Assembly: GCA_903825645.1 (NCBI GenBank)
Contig: CAIKBL010000081.1
Location: 40,403-104,402 of the forward strand
DNA length: 64,000 bases
Direction: 5' to 3'
From: an uncultured Pseudomonadota bacterium
GTDB taxonomy: Bacteria; Pseudomonadota; Gammaproteobacteria; Ga0077536
The notes beneath the pieces are model-generated. The model was not told where the DNA came from. It saw only the letters and a program-made list of their open reading frames with translations, and did no database searches. Made by a program: the position numbers and the translations under genes. Below, one piece after another: positions 28,367 to 36,915 of this stretch (position 1 is the stretch's first letter; every line of letters starts with the position of its first letter).

Positions 28367-29887
28367 TCAACGGGCACCCTGTCCGACGGCGAGTGCTTGC
28401 AGGGCTCCCCGGTTGCATCCCGATGCGGGATCAAAGGACACCTGTACACGCAAACCCACCGCATTCTCACCGGTCAGACGCGTAAAGGTTTCGGTATCCG
28501 CCAGACCATTGGCGACGAAGCGTCGCCCGTCAAGCAGACGTCCATAGAGGATGCTACGGACAGGCGTGTGGTCCCGCGCATACAACACCGTGTAGGTATC
28601 GATCACCCCTTCGCCCTGCGCCGCTTCGGCACACGGCATTGGCGCGGCGCCGGCCAGCGGTTGCGCGTCATCTTCGCGGTCCGGGAATTCAAAATTCGCA
28701 GTGTTCGGCTGCGCGCCATAAAGACCTACCGCGTACTTGTGCATGAACCAACCGATCGCGGTGGTCAGGCCGGAGCGGTAGCGTCCCGCGGCAATATTTT
28801 CTGCCATCGTCGCAATGCCGTGCAGGGCGAAATTACTGCCTGGGCCACCGAAAAACCCGAGGCCACCGGTCTGGGTCAGCGGTCTTCTGTCATTCTCTGC
28901 GATGCCGAGTTCATGACGCGCGATGGTCACCGCACAGGGGAAGCAGCTATACAGATCAAAAGCTTCCACTTCGCTGATCGGAACCTCAGCGCGGTTCTGC
29001 GCCTTACGCGCCGCGGCCGCTAAGGCTGGACTTTTCGTGTAGGCCGATTTCTCGATCAAAAAGCGTTGCCGATCGCGGGCGTATCCACCACCGAGAAAAT
29101 AAGCGACCTTTCCGGCACCACCCTGCAATTTCGCGGCGTACCGCGCTGTACTCATGAGGATCGCGGCCCCCAAATCAGCCGTGACGAGCGATACCATGCG
29201 CTTGGTGTAGGGAAAAGCGATCGGACGGTTGTCCGGCCCCGGCGTGACAATTTCCATCGCCGTACGGGGTGCGCGCGTCCACGCATTGGGATGGCGAGCC
29301 GCTACTTCGCTGAAGTCTGCCCACATCTGTCCGACGCTTTCTAGCCAGTCTTCCCGGGATTTTCCAGAAGCTGCCCATAAGGCATTTTCGAATAAAGGAA
29401 AACCATGAATCGGTAGCGTCAAGCCATGGCGCTGCTCCCATGGATTACTCCCGACAAGGTCGTCCTCGGCATAATCAGCGGGGATCCCGCGTACCAGCGC
29501 GCCTTCTCCGGTCGGGTCCCCCGCCGCGCGCGGATAAAACGCCTCCGCACCACAGACAAGCACCAGATTGGCTTCGTGGCGCGCTAACATGCCGGCCGCC
29601 TGATTCACGAAATGTTGAGGCGACTCGCCACCGATCCCCGAAACGCGGGTCATCACGGGGCGAGCGCCCAGGCGTCTAGCCAGTTCATCAGCTGGAGCGG
29701 CGAGGTATCGGCTCTGCGATCGCACCACCAGAATCGCATCAATCTGGCTCAGCGCATCAGTCCCCGCCTGCTGACCGGCGATACGCGCCGCTTGCTCCAT
29801 CATGTCAACGGGCCCCAGAAACGGCGGCTGGGCGTGTTTCGGCTGGGTGATTTGTCCCCACCCGCAGAGAACGATTTTTTCATGCAT
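28367..29887 (-). CDS. Atypical thiolase-superfamily (acetyl-CoA acetyltransferase-like) protein
   Basis: The 506-aa protein has the thiolase fold: SGIGGESPQHFVNQAAGML, LVCGAEAFYPR, EAFDLYSCFPCAVTIARHEL and GGLGFFGGPGSNFALHGIATM. The last replaces the canonical GHP motif, and the usual nucleophilic cysteine context is not obvious, so classical thiolysis is uncertain. Such proteins occur in lipid and sterol catabolism clusters of environmental proteobacteria. A C-terminal extension follows (TYTVLYARDHTPVRSILYGR, OB-fold-like). It starts with ATG preceded by AGGAA and lies 46 bp before greB. Confidence 0.75.
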   Translation of the reverse strand: MHEKIVLCGWGQITQPKHAQPPFLGPVDMMEQAARIAGQQAGTDALSQIDAILVVRSQSRYLAAPADELARRLGARPVMTRVSGIGGESPQHFVNQAAGMLARHEANLVLVCGAEAFYPRAAGDPTGEGALVRGIPADYAEDDLVGSNPWEQRHGLTLPIHGFPLFENALWAASGKSREDWLESVGQMWADFSEVAARHPNAWTRAPRTAMEIVTPGPDNRPIAFPYTKRMVSLVTADLGAAILMSTARYAAKLQGGAGKVAYFLGGGYARDRQRFLIEKSAYTKSPALAAAARKAQNRAEVPISEVEAFDLYSCFPCAVTIARHELGIAENDRRPLTQTGGLGFFGGPGSNFALHGIATMAENIAAGRYRSGLTTAIGWFMHKYAVGLYGAQPNTANFEFPDREDDAQPLAGAAPMPCAEAAQGEGVIDTYTVLYARDHTPVRSILYGRLLDGRRFVANGLADTETFTRLTGENAVGLRVQVSFDPASGCNRGALQALAVGQGAR

Positions 29888-30165
29888 ATGCTGAGTTCCT
29901 GGCGAGGCACCCGAAGACGAAGACGACTCAGCTCCCTAAATGGGGAGCATCTAGAGGGTAACGGAATTCCACAAACGCGCAAATCTTCACCACGCCGTCC
30001 CCCAGGGGCAACGCGTTAGATCCCGACGCGGACAGCATCCTGTGGCATGATTAGCGACCAGTGAAGGGGTACAGACGCCATCGACATGTGCCTCACACGC
30101 CAAAAGCAGGTGTCAGAAAGCCCCTGTATCGGTCGATGACCCACGTGCGTTAAAGGAAGTCCTCT

Positions 30166-30750
30166 ATGCCAAATCGATTCATGAAGGCCGCCCTACTAAC
30201 GCTGGCGAGTCTTTTTTTGTGGGCGCCCAGTACGGTATTCGCCGCCGCTTCGGCCTCGTCGACACCTGGCACTCAATGCAGCACGTGCAGTACGACCTTC
30301 CAATGCGCCGACGGTCTCAAGTGCGAGGGCGCCCGTTGCCGTGGCGAAAATCAATGTTGCCTTGACCTCGATTGCCCGACCGGGCAGCGGTGCCAGGATC
30401 ACCAGTGCAAACCCGCCGGTGGTCAGGCCGGCCGCTGCGGCGAATGTGAGACGGCGTTCCAATGCGCAGAGGGCCTTAGTTGCATCAGTGCCCGATGCAA
30501 GGGCAAAAATGAATGTTGCTTGAACCAAGATTGCCCGGCAGGACAGAGTTGCGAAAACCATCAATGCAAAATAAGCGGCGGCAAGGTCAATACCTGCGGC
30601 CAATGTACCTCATCCTTCGAATGCGCGAACGGCGTGAGCTGCAGTGGTGCGCGTTGTAAGAACGCCGATCAGTGTTGCCTCGATCAGGATTGTCCGGCGG
30701 GACAAACCTGCCAAGATCATCGCTGCGGCAACGCAGTCACTAAACATTAG
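30166..30750 (+). CDS. Secreted cysteine-rich protein with three tandem 10-Cys repeats
   Basis: A signal peptide (MPNRFMKAALLTLASLFLWA...FAAA) precedes three 45-residue repeats, each with ten cysteines in the pattern CxxC-FxCAxG-xxC-RC-CC-DCPxGQxC-HxC. Examples are CCLDLDCPTGQRCQDHQC and CCLNQDCPAGQSCENHQC. Thirty cysteines in about 145 residues suggests a disulfide-bonded or metal-binding periplasmic or extracellular protein, reminiscent of Dickkopf-type Cys-rich domains. No enzymatic motif exists. AAGGAAG is 6 bases before ATG. The hydrolase gene begins 19 bp downstream, suggesting one transcript. Confidence 0.8.
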   Translation: MPNRFMKAALLTLASLFLWAPSTVFAAASASSTPGTQCSTCSTTFQCADGLKCEGARCRGENQCCLDLDCPTGQRCQDHQCKPAGGQAGRCGECETAFQCAEGLSCISARCKGKNECCLNQDCPAGQSCENHQCKISGGKVNTCGQCTSSFECANGVSCSGARCKNADQCCLDQDCPAGQTCQDHRCGNAVTKH

Positions 30751-30769
30751 TCAGGAGCTTCGATTCTTC

Positions 30770-31720
30770 ATGAGCGCAGGACAACGACTACCCAACACCC
30801 CAGATCCCATGTTCCGCTGGCCTGGTGCCCAGGGCGTAACCCTTGCCGGCGATGCTTGGGGAGATCCGCACGGCCCGCTGGTGTTACTCCAGCACGGCGG
30901 CGGCCAAACCCGCCACGCCTGGAAAAATGCAGGGGAAGCGCTAGGGCGTGCCGGGTACTACGCCATCGCTTTCGATGCCCGTGGCCACGGTGACTCTGAC
31001 TGGGCGCCTGACGGCGTCTATGGGCAGGACATCATGGTGGATGATTTGATTTGTCTGCTCAGCGCATTGGGCAATAAGCGCCCGGTCTTAGTGGGCGCTT
31101 CGATGGGCGGCGGCACGAGTCTGGTCGCCGTCGGCGAAGATCGGGTGGATGCCACAGCGCTCGTACTCGTTGACATCGCACCGCGGATCGAGACCGCCGG
31201 CGTTGAGAAAATAGGCGCGTTTATGCATCAGCGCCCCGAAGGTTTTGATTCTCTTGAGGAGGTCGCGGCGGCCATCGGCGCCTACCAGCCACACCGCTCA
31301 CCGCCAAAAGATTTGGCCGGTCTGGCGAAGAACCTCCGACTAGCGGAAAACGGCAAATATCGCTGGCACTGGGATCCTCGCTTCATGGCGTTGCGACGTG
31401 AAATGGACAAACGCGAAGCGCGTCTAGAAGCCTGTGCAAAAGCGCTAAATCTGCCCACGCTGTTGGTCCGGGGAGGCTTATCTGATGTGCTAAGCGAAGA
31501 AGGCGCCCGCGCTTTCTTAGCCTTAAGCACCCACGCGGAGTACGCAAATATTACGGGCGCGGGTCATATGGTCGCGGGAGATCGTAACGATATCTTTGGC
31601 ACGGCCGTGATTGATTTCTTGCAACGCGAGGTACCCGTCGACGGACAACCGCGGAAAGCCGCGCATACGCCCCATCCGCACCACGAAGGTCCACCAGGAG
31701 ATTTGATCGACGTCCCCTGA
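30770..31720 (+). CDS. Alpha/beta hydrolase
   Basis: The 316-aa product has an oxyanion-hole region VLLQHGGGQTRHAW, nucleophile elbow LVGASMGGGTS, an acid residue in LVRGGLSDVLSEEG and catalytic His in ITGAGHMVAGDRN. It is cytosolic (no signal) and resembles epoxide-hydrolase or lactonase-like enzymes; the substrate is unknown. The tracked ORF starts inside the Cys-rich gene; ATG 30770 has AGGAG 12 bases upstream, a little distant. A G9 run follows the stop codon. Confidence 0.88.
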   Translation: MSAGQRLPNTPDPMFRWPGAQGVTLAGDAWGDPHGPLVLLQHGGGQTRHAWKNAGEALGRAGYYAIAFDARGHGDSDWAPDGVYGQDIMVDDLICLLSALGNKRPVLVGASMGGGTSLVAVGEDRVDATALVLVDIAPRIETAGVEKIGAFMHQRPEGFDSLEEVAAAIGAYQPHRSPPKDLAGLAKNLRLAENGKYRWHWDPRFMALRREMDKREARLEACAKALNLPTLLVRGGLSDVLSEEGARAFLALSTHAEYANITGAGHMVAGDRNDIFGTAVIDFLQREVPVDGQPRKAAHTPHPHHEGPPGDLIDVP

Positions 31721-31753
31721 AGGGGGGGGGCACGGACGGACAGGTTGATTGCA

Positions 31754-31784
31754 CCCGGCACCGCGCGACTGGCGCGGTGCCGGG
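31754..31784. terminator. Bidirectional hairpin between convergent genes
   Basis: CCCGGCACCGCG pairs perfectly with CGCGGTGCCGGG (12 bp, extendable to 13) around a short loop. It lies between the hydrolase stop at 31720 and the convergent PPOX stop at 31799. No T-run follows on either strand, so it may be a Rho-assisted or stabilising structure. Confidence 0.5.
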
Positions 31785-31798
31785 TCAGCCGCCTCTCA

Positions 31799-32452
31799 TC
31801 AATACAGGCTTTGCCGATAGTTCTCCTCAATCGCTGTATCCACGGCGGCGATCTGCCCCTCTGCAAGGGACATCTCTCCTGCGTCGGCCAATTGTTCCAG
31901 AATCATCCGACCCAGCGTTGGTAAAGCCTTGCGGTCCTGACAGGTCGCGCTGTCCCATAGTTTGCCGCGCCGAAGTGCCTTCGCGCAGTGCAGGAATGCC
32001 TCTTCTACTTGCACTCGGATCCCCACATGAGGAACCTTGCCGTTCACCGCACAGCGGGCGAGAAGTCCGGGATGGTGCAGTACGGTCCCGCGTCCGTTTA
32101 CGCGCAACATGTCGTCAAAACCGGGCACGAAGAAAAGTAAGGCAACCGCCGGATTTTCAACGATATTAAGCAGACTGTCGTAACGTGCGTTACCTGGTCG
32201 CTCGGGCAAAAACAGGGTGCGGTCATCCACGACGAGGACGAACCCCGGCACGTCACCGCGTGGGGATACATCACCGGCGCCGCTGACGCTCGCCGTTCCG
32301 AGCACCACAAAGGGTGAACGCTCAATGAAGGCCCGAGCGTACTTGTCGAGCTGGGTGCGCACTTTCCGGGCAGCAAGTTCCGACGGGATGCCTAACGCCG
32401 CGCGTAATTCGGCGGCCGACGTATAGAGCGTAGCTCCCGATTCATCGATCAA
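31799..32452 (-). CDS. Pyridoxamine 5'-phosphate oxidase (PPOX)-fold flavoprotein, MSMEG_1061-like
   Basis: The 217-aa protein contains FIERSPFVVLGTASVSGAGDVSPRGD, LFLPERPGNARYDSLLNI and GKVPHVGIRVQVEEAFLHC, a pattern typical of FMN-dependent PPOX proteins of the MSMEG_1061 type. They are small flavin reductases of unknown substrate. It is transcribed after the next PPOX gene (32519-32920), with a 66-bp gap; the two are likely one operon. Confidence 0.8.
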   Translation of the reverse strand: MIDESGATLYTSAAELRAALGIPSELAARKVRTQLDKYARAFIERSPFVVLGTASVSGAGDVSPRGDVPGFVLVVDDRTLFLPERPGNARYDSLLNIVENPAVALLFFVPGFDDMLRVNGRGTVLHHPGLLARCAVNGKVPHVGIRVQVEEAFLHCAKALRRGKLWDSATCQDRKALPTLGRMILEQLADAGEMSLAEGQIAAVDTAIEENYRQSLY

Positions 32453-32518
32453 CTGAGCACCTCATCCAAATCAACATGCTTGATGAAGGAACCAAGACGC
32501 CGAGGTCTCATCACCGCA

Positions 32519-32920
32519 TCAGCCCATGGTCTGCACTTTTTCAGGCAAAATTTTGTAGATCACCCGCACTTCGGTTGGTGAGCGCCACGGGTAACTGTCT
32601 TGCCCTATATATTTCTTGGTGAGGGCGTCAATGTGGAGATCTGCACCCGCTTCGGTGATCTCTACGACCCGACCGATAATCTGCAGGTAACGGTAAGCGT
32701 TATCGGGATCGAGAATGGACAAGGCCACCTGGGCGCGGGCCCGCATGTTCCTATCCTTGAGGCGGCCTTTGGCGGAGTTCACTACCACGTGCTGTCCATC
32801 GTAGGAAAACCATACGGGCGTCACCTGTGGACTCCCGTCCCGCATAATGGTTGCGAGGTGGGCAAAGGTGATCTTGCCGGTCAGCAGATCTTGGAAGGAT
32901 TCGGGAATGCGGTTCGCCAT
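32519..32920 (-). CDS. PPOX-class F420-dependent-type oxidoreductase
   Basis: The 133-aa sequence (FAHLATIMRDGSPQVTPVWFSYDG, VNSAKGRLKDRNMRARAQVAL, YLQIIGRVVEITEAGADLHI) matches the split-barrel family commonly annotated as PPOX-class F420-dependent oxidoreductases. Such proteins bind F420, FMN or heme, and the cofactor cannot be decided from sequence. It is complete and has no signal peptide. It precedes a second PPOX gene. Confidence 0.8.
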   Translation of the reverse strand: MANRIPESFQDLLTGKITFAHLATIMRDGSPQVTPVWFSYDGQHVVVNSAKGRLKDRNMRARAQVALSILDPDNAYRYLQIIGRVVEITEAGADLHIDALTKKYIGQDSYPWRSPTEVRVIYKILPEKVQTMG

Positions 32921-33034
32921 GAGAATTCCGTTCTATTTCTTAACTACGTTGCACTACTTGTTAGGTATGCAGGCTAGGGGCAGGACGCCGCGCCGTCAAG
33001 CAAACTGCAGTAGCGCGCAGGCCATTTTCCGCGG

Positions 33035-33691
33035 CTAAGGACCCTGGACTCGGTTACGGCCACGGCGCTTAGCGGTATAGAGCGCAGCGTCCGCGCGTTC
33101 GAATAGCGCACTCAAGGTTTCTCCCGGCTGTAGCCCCGCGACCCCGATCGAGACCGAGACAGGCACCCACCGCGACTGACATTGGAAAGCAGCTTGCTCG
33201 ACTAGACAGCGCAAATCCTCACAAATATGGCGCGCGCCGGCGGCCGAGGTGTCCGGAAACAAGGCGACAAATTCATCCCCGCCGAAGCGGGCCAGCAGAT
33301 CGGTTTTACGCGCTCGCCGCAGACATAGTTGAGCGCTGTGGCGGAGTACCTTGTCACCTACCTTGTGACCATAGTTGTCATTTATAATCTTGAAGAAATC
33401 CAGATCAATGATCGCCAGTGTCAAATCGGTTTTTTGCCTACGGGCCCGTAGAAATTCGAGACGGGAACGTTCTTGATAAGCAAGCCGGTTAGGGAGCCCG
33501 GTGAGCGTATCTTGGTGTGATTTTAGTTGTTCGTTTACTAAGCCTAAGCGCAGATCTTCTGATTCTCGCTCGATTCTTTTTATTCGCGTCATCAGCGCCC
33601 CGATAGACTCTTCGTAAGTCATCTGTTTCGAATGCTGCGCCTCCACGTAATGCTTGACTGAGGTCTGAATCAGCTGCACGTGGGATTCCAC
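33035..33691 (-). CDS. GGDEF-domain diguanylate cyclase, C-terminal part of a split gene
   Basis: A GGDEF domain with intact RFGGDEFVAL active site, DTLTGLPNRLAYQERSRLEF and SIGVAGL follows a coiled-coil linker (MTRIKRIERESEDLRLGL). It should synthesise cyclic di-GMP. No RxxD inhibitory site is apparent. GTG 33691 serves as start and overlaps the upstream TAG by one base (TAGTG). The upstream ORF ends at an A7 run immediately before that TAG; one extra A would join the two as ELKKIVESHVQL. See the N-terminal entry. Confidence 0.85.
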   Translation of the reverse strand: MESHVQLIQTSVKHYVEAQHSKQMTYEESIGALMTRIKRIERESEDLRLGLVNEQLKSHQDTLTGLPNRLAYQERSRLEFLRARRQKTDLTLAIIDLDFFKIINDNYGHKVGDKVLRHSAQLCLRRARKTDLLARFGGDEFVALFPDTSAAGARHICEDLRCLVEQAAFQCQSRWVPVSVSIGVAGLQPGETLSALFERADAALYTAKRRGRNRVQGP

Positions 33692-34527
33692 TATTTTTTT
33701 AATTCGGAAATTGGCACATCCCCGTTAATGGCGCGATCGATCGCGGCAACGTCCGTGTCGAATGCTGCTGAAAACTGTGCTGATACAGACACGATCTCCT
33801 GACTACCCTGCAGCGCGCTCGTTAAATCTGTCTCGATAGCGTGCAGATGCTGTGTTGCGCGTTTGAGATATTCACCGAGACTGCGCACATCCTGTCGCGC
33901 GACTGCCTGAACCTCATTCAGGAAAGATCTGACATTCTGCACCGCATCAACGCTTGATCCAGCCTCCAGACTTTCTCGTAATTTAAGGGCTTTTGATTCG
34001 AAATCGGGTGGAAGCGAGAGGCCATCAAATAGTGACGCAAACAACCCTCCGATCGCATTGGTCGCTGGTAGCGCTGGAATTTGGAGCGGCGCGGTTGCTA
34101 TACAGTCGTTAAGAAAACTCGCCATCTGAGACACCCACAACGGGTCGATACGGCCTTCAGTGGCCTTGTCGCGTAGATGGCGTGCCTCGAAACTTTGCGG
34201 CTCAGGTATCTGAAGCCGATAAAACAGTACGAGCCAATTCGAGATCCCCGCCTCTTGCGTCACGGGGTGGAGCAAGCATTGATAGATCAGACTTTTCAGC
34301 GCCGAAACGTCCAAGGGGATGGAGAGATTGCGAAGCGCTGCGAGCGCTTGTTCGTGACCAGCGAGAGACGAGCGGGGGACTTGAGCGCTAAGCAGACCGG
34401 CAAGCGCGCCGCGTAGGTCTCCCGCTAGACGCTGCGCGACATCGAATTCGCGACACAGTTCGCGATGCTGAGTACGCCACCCATCCTCAACTGCTGGAAG
34501 CAAAACTGAAGGCTCCGGATTCGGCAT
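33691..34527 (-). CDS. N-terminal sensory part of the split diguanylate cyclase
   Basis: The 278-aa helical protein begins MPNPEPSVLLPAVEDGWRTQ and lacks any catalytic motif or membrane span. It ends VPISELKK, then TAG, directly after seven A residues. Many GGDEF proteins have a helical input region leading straight into this linker, so this and the GGDEF ORF are probably one gene of about 497 codons. The break may be real (phase variation, slippage), a stable split with coupled translation, or a sequencing error in the homopolymer. Confidence 0.7.
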   Translation of the reverse strand: MPNPEPSVLLPAVEDGWRTQHRELCREFDVAQRLAGDLRGALAGLLSAQVPRSSLAGHEQALAALRNLSIPLDVSALKSLIYQCLLHPVTQEAGISNWLVLFYRLQIPEPQSFEARHLRDKATEGRIDPLWVSQMASFLNDCIATAPLQIPALPATNAIGGLFASLFDGLSLPPDFESKALKLRESLEAGSSVDAVQNVRSFLNEVQAVARQDVRSLGEYLKRATQHLHAIETDLTSALQGSQEIVSVSAQFSAAFDTDVAAIDRAINGDVPISELKK

Positions 34528-34860
34528 GCGGAATTGCTTACCATCTGTCCCGCGATCGACCTTCTAGGACGTTGCTTGAGACGAGCCTGAATAAGCCTTC
34601 AGCCCGGGTCTGGAGGCGGCTTAATCTTGCAAACATCAAGATTCAGCGGGTCTATCTGCGTGTTGCTCGAAGATGACATCAAAAAAAACAGGTTTCTGCC
34701 AATCGCCGTCACGCGTTTCCGACATTGCCTCGAGCGTCGATGGCCCAACATCGGTCATGGGTAGCATCGTTGCTGGCTTTGTCGAAGCGCCGGGCTAAAG
34801 CCGACCGGCGACGCGGCGGCATCACCCGTAAACGACTGATTTGCGTGTGCAGGGTCGTGT
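34528..34860. other. Intergenic stretch without a supported gene
   Basis: This 333-bp gap lies between the split cyclase and yebC-like genes. It holds one weak hairpin (AATCTTG-CAAACAT-CAAGATT at 34623-34643) and an A8 run near 34681. Short ORFs here lack recognisable sequence. No promoter was convincing. Confidence 0.4.
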
Positions 34861-35583
34861 TCAGGCCAGCGTGTGATAGATTTTTTGCACGTCGTCATCC
34901 TGCTCAAGTCGATCGATCATCTCGAGGACTTCTTTGGCCTGCTCTTCCGGTAATTCCGTCGGCGTCAGGCAGATATATTCGTGCTCCGCGGACAAGGGCG
35001 CTACGCCCTTATCTTCAAGTGCTTTCTGGACCTGTCCGAAGTCCGGAAAATTGCAGCGAATCACCAACTGAGGCTCATCTTTGTCACCCCGTCCCTCGCC
35101 CATTTCCTCGAGCCCATGGTCAATGAGGTAAAGTTCAAGCTCGTCCTGATCAATGCCTTCCGGGCTCAGGCGAAACACGCCCATGCGCTTGAACATGAAG
35201 CTCACACTGCCCGTCAGACCGACATTGCCGGCGAATTTATTGAAGATACTGCGCACGCTCGCGATAGTACGCGTCGGGTTGTCGGTCGCCGCTTCCACCA
35301 TCACCGCGACGCCATGCGGGGCATAGCCCTCATAGATCAAGACTTCGTAGTTCGTCGCATCCTTCCCCATCGAGCGTTTGATGGCGGATTCTACCTTGTC
35401 CTTCGGCATGTTGACGGCGCGAGCGTTCTGGATCACTCGGCGCAACACCGGGTTGTATGCCGGATCCGGTCCGCCGGCGCGTACCGCGATGGTAATGTCC
35501 TTACCGATTCTCGTGAATTGTTTCGCCATGCGATTCCAGCGGGCGAACATTGTGTGTTTGCGTGTTTCGAAAATTCGTCCCAT
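34861..35583 (-). CDS. YebC/PmpR-family protein
   Basis: The 240-aa protein contains [53 protein letters not shown] and [22 protein letters not shown], hallmarks of the YebC family. Members act as transcription regulators or translation factors for difficult peptide stretches. The N-terminus [13 protein letters not shown] places it in the divergent YeeN-like branch rather than canonical YebC. GAGGAT precedes the ATG. It is divergent from the selenoprotein operon across a 72-bp gap. Confidence 0.88.
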   Translation of the reverse strand: MGRIFETRKHTMFARWNRMAKQFTRIGKDITIAVRAGGPDPAYNPVLRRVIQNARAVNMPKDKVESAIKRSMGKDATNYEVLIYEGYAPHGVAVMVEAATDNPTRTIASVRSIFNKFAGNVGLTGSVSFMFKRMGVFRLSPEGIDQDELELYLIDHGLEEMGEGRGDKDEPQLVIRCNFPDFGQVQKALEDKGVAPLSAEHEYICLTPTELPEEQAKEVLEMIDRLEQDDDVQKIYHTLA

Positions 35584-35655
35584 GGCGCCGCTATCCTCAG
35601 ATCAAATGGTCCTGTCCCGCGGTATGATGCCATTATCCGAACGGAGATCGCCAAC

Positions 35656-36549
35656 ATGCCGATGCATACGCCAGTTCAGTACATGCAATCCATCACGACC
35701 CGCTACCTGCGGCTTGGCTACACCCCCTATAGATGGTTCGCCGCAGACACACCTCCGCCCTGGCAACCTCTCACCCAGCGCCTCAGTGAAGTTCGGCTGG
35801 GGTTGATTTCCACCGCCGGCGCCTACGTCCTTGGCCAGCGTGCGTATCACTATCGGGATGATGCCTCGATTCGCGCTATCGATAGCGACACGCCGGCAGA
35901 AAATCTCCGTTTCTCCCACATCACAGAAAACTACCTGGTCGCCGCGCGTCAGGATCCCGCATGTTTGTTGCCACTCAGCGGATTACGGACCCTGGTGAGG
36001 CGTGGCGTTTTGGGTGCCCTGTCAAAAAAGGTCTTTTCATGTATGGGGGGTATCTATTCACAACGCCGGGTACAAACTGAGACGGCCCCCGCCCTGCTCG
36101 CGGCGTTACGTGCAGAGGCGGTGGATGTTGCGCTGCTCGTCGCCATGTGACCTGTGTGCCATCAGACCGTGAGCCTGATAGCACGCCATCTCGAGGCCGC
36201 CGGGATCTCGACGCTCTGCATTGGCAGTGCCCGCGATATCCTTGCAGCCGGACAACCACCACGCGCTGTATTTGTGGACTATCCACTCGGCCATACCGTG
36301 GGGAAACCATTCGACGCGACCGACCAGGGAAACATTCTAGAGGGGGCGTTGTCCCAATTGACGACCATGACCGTACCCGGGACGCTGGTCAGCCTACCCA
36401 ACAGTTGGGGCTCAGAGATGTGGCGTGAAGAAGCGAGTACGTCCGACGGTGGCGACACCCGCCAAGCGCGGGATAGTTCACCTCAGTTTCAATATCCGGC
36501 AGATCGACTTGCTGCCCGCCGAACTGGTGCGCTGGGGGCCAATGAATGA
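35656..36549 (+). CDS. GrdB-like selenoprotein (glycine/sarcosine/betaine reductase B family), UGA = Sec
   Basis: The ORF track splits this gene into 34981-36150 and 36154-36549, but both are in the same frame and separated only by TGA at 36148. Before it stands AEAVDVALLVAM and after it PVCHQTVSLIARHLEAAG, exactly where GrdB-like proteins carry the UxxC redox motif (Sec about residue 165, Cys 168). A bSECIS-like hairpin starts 3 bases later. ATG 35656 has GGAG nine bases upstream; the longer tracked N-terminus is antisense to yebC. The protein is 297 aa, shorter than clostridial GrdB. Its substrate is unknown. It leads an operon with HIT and LLM genes. Confidence 0.85.
36154..36186 (+). promoter_or_regulatory. 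Bacterial SECIS-like hairpin after the UGA
   Basis: GTGTGC pairs with GCACGC (one G-T pair), a C/A mismatch follows, then ATCAG pairs with CTGAT, leaving the 9-nt loop ACCGTGAGC. The loop contains the G-U pair of bases that SelB recognition needs, 18 nt after the UGA, within the range for bacterial SECIS elements. Codons in the stem still encode a conserved protein region. Confidence 0.75.
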
Positions 36550-36914
36550 CCGCAAATGAATGCATTTTTTGTGCGCCAGACCGCCCACTTATTGCGGAAA
36601 ACGACCTGGCGCTCGCGTTTCTCGATCGCAATCCCGTCAGCCCAGGCCACGCGCTCATCGTGCCGCGTCAACATGTCCGTACCATCTTTGATGCCTCGCC
36701 GGCAGTATATAGCGCCTGCTTCTCTCTGGCCTGCGAAGTCCGCCACTGGGTTACGCAAATGCACGCGCCGGATGGCTTTAACCTTGGCGTAAACTGCGAG
36801 GTAGCCGGTGGCCAAAGCGTATGGCACGCGCACATCCACCTGATCCCTCGTTACCATGGAGATGTGCCCGATCCACTCGGTGGCGTACGCAACGTCATTC
36901 CCCGGAGAGCCTGA
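36546..36914 (+). CDS. HIT-family protein
   Basis: The 122-aa protein contains the histidine triad HAHIHLIPRY near its C-terminus and CIFCAPDRPLIAENDLALAF at its N-terminus (a possible zinc CxxC). HIT enzymes hydrolyse or transfer nucleotides from nucleotidyl conjugates. Its ATG overlaps the selenoprotein stop as ATGA, so the two are translationally coupled. The HxHxH core is complete. Confidence 0.9.
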   Translation: MTANECIFCAPDRPLIAENDLALAFLDRNPVSPGHALIVPRQHVRTIFDASPAVYSACFSLACEVRHWVTQMHAPDGFNLGVNCEVAGGQSVWHAHIHLIPRYHGDVPDPLGGVRNVIPRRA

Positions 36915-36915
36915 C

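Noticed and set aside
29931-29948. Hairpin GCTCCC-TAAATG-GGGAGC as a terminator
   Set aside because: Only six pairs, no T-run, and placed upstream of the divergent thiolase gene.
34981-36150. 389-aa plus-strand ORF as a single gene
   Set aside because: The first 225 residues are antisense to the yebC-like gene and not protein-like; only the part from ATG 35656 is real, and it continues past the TGA.
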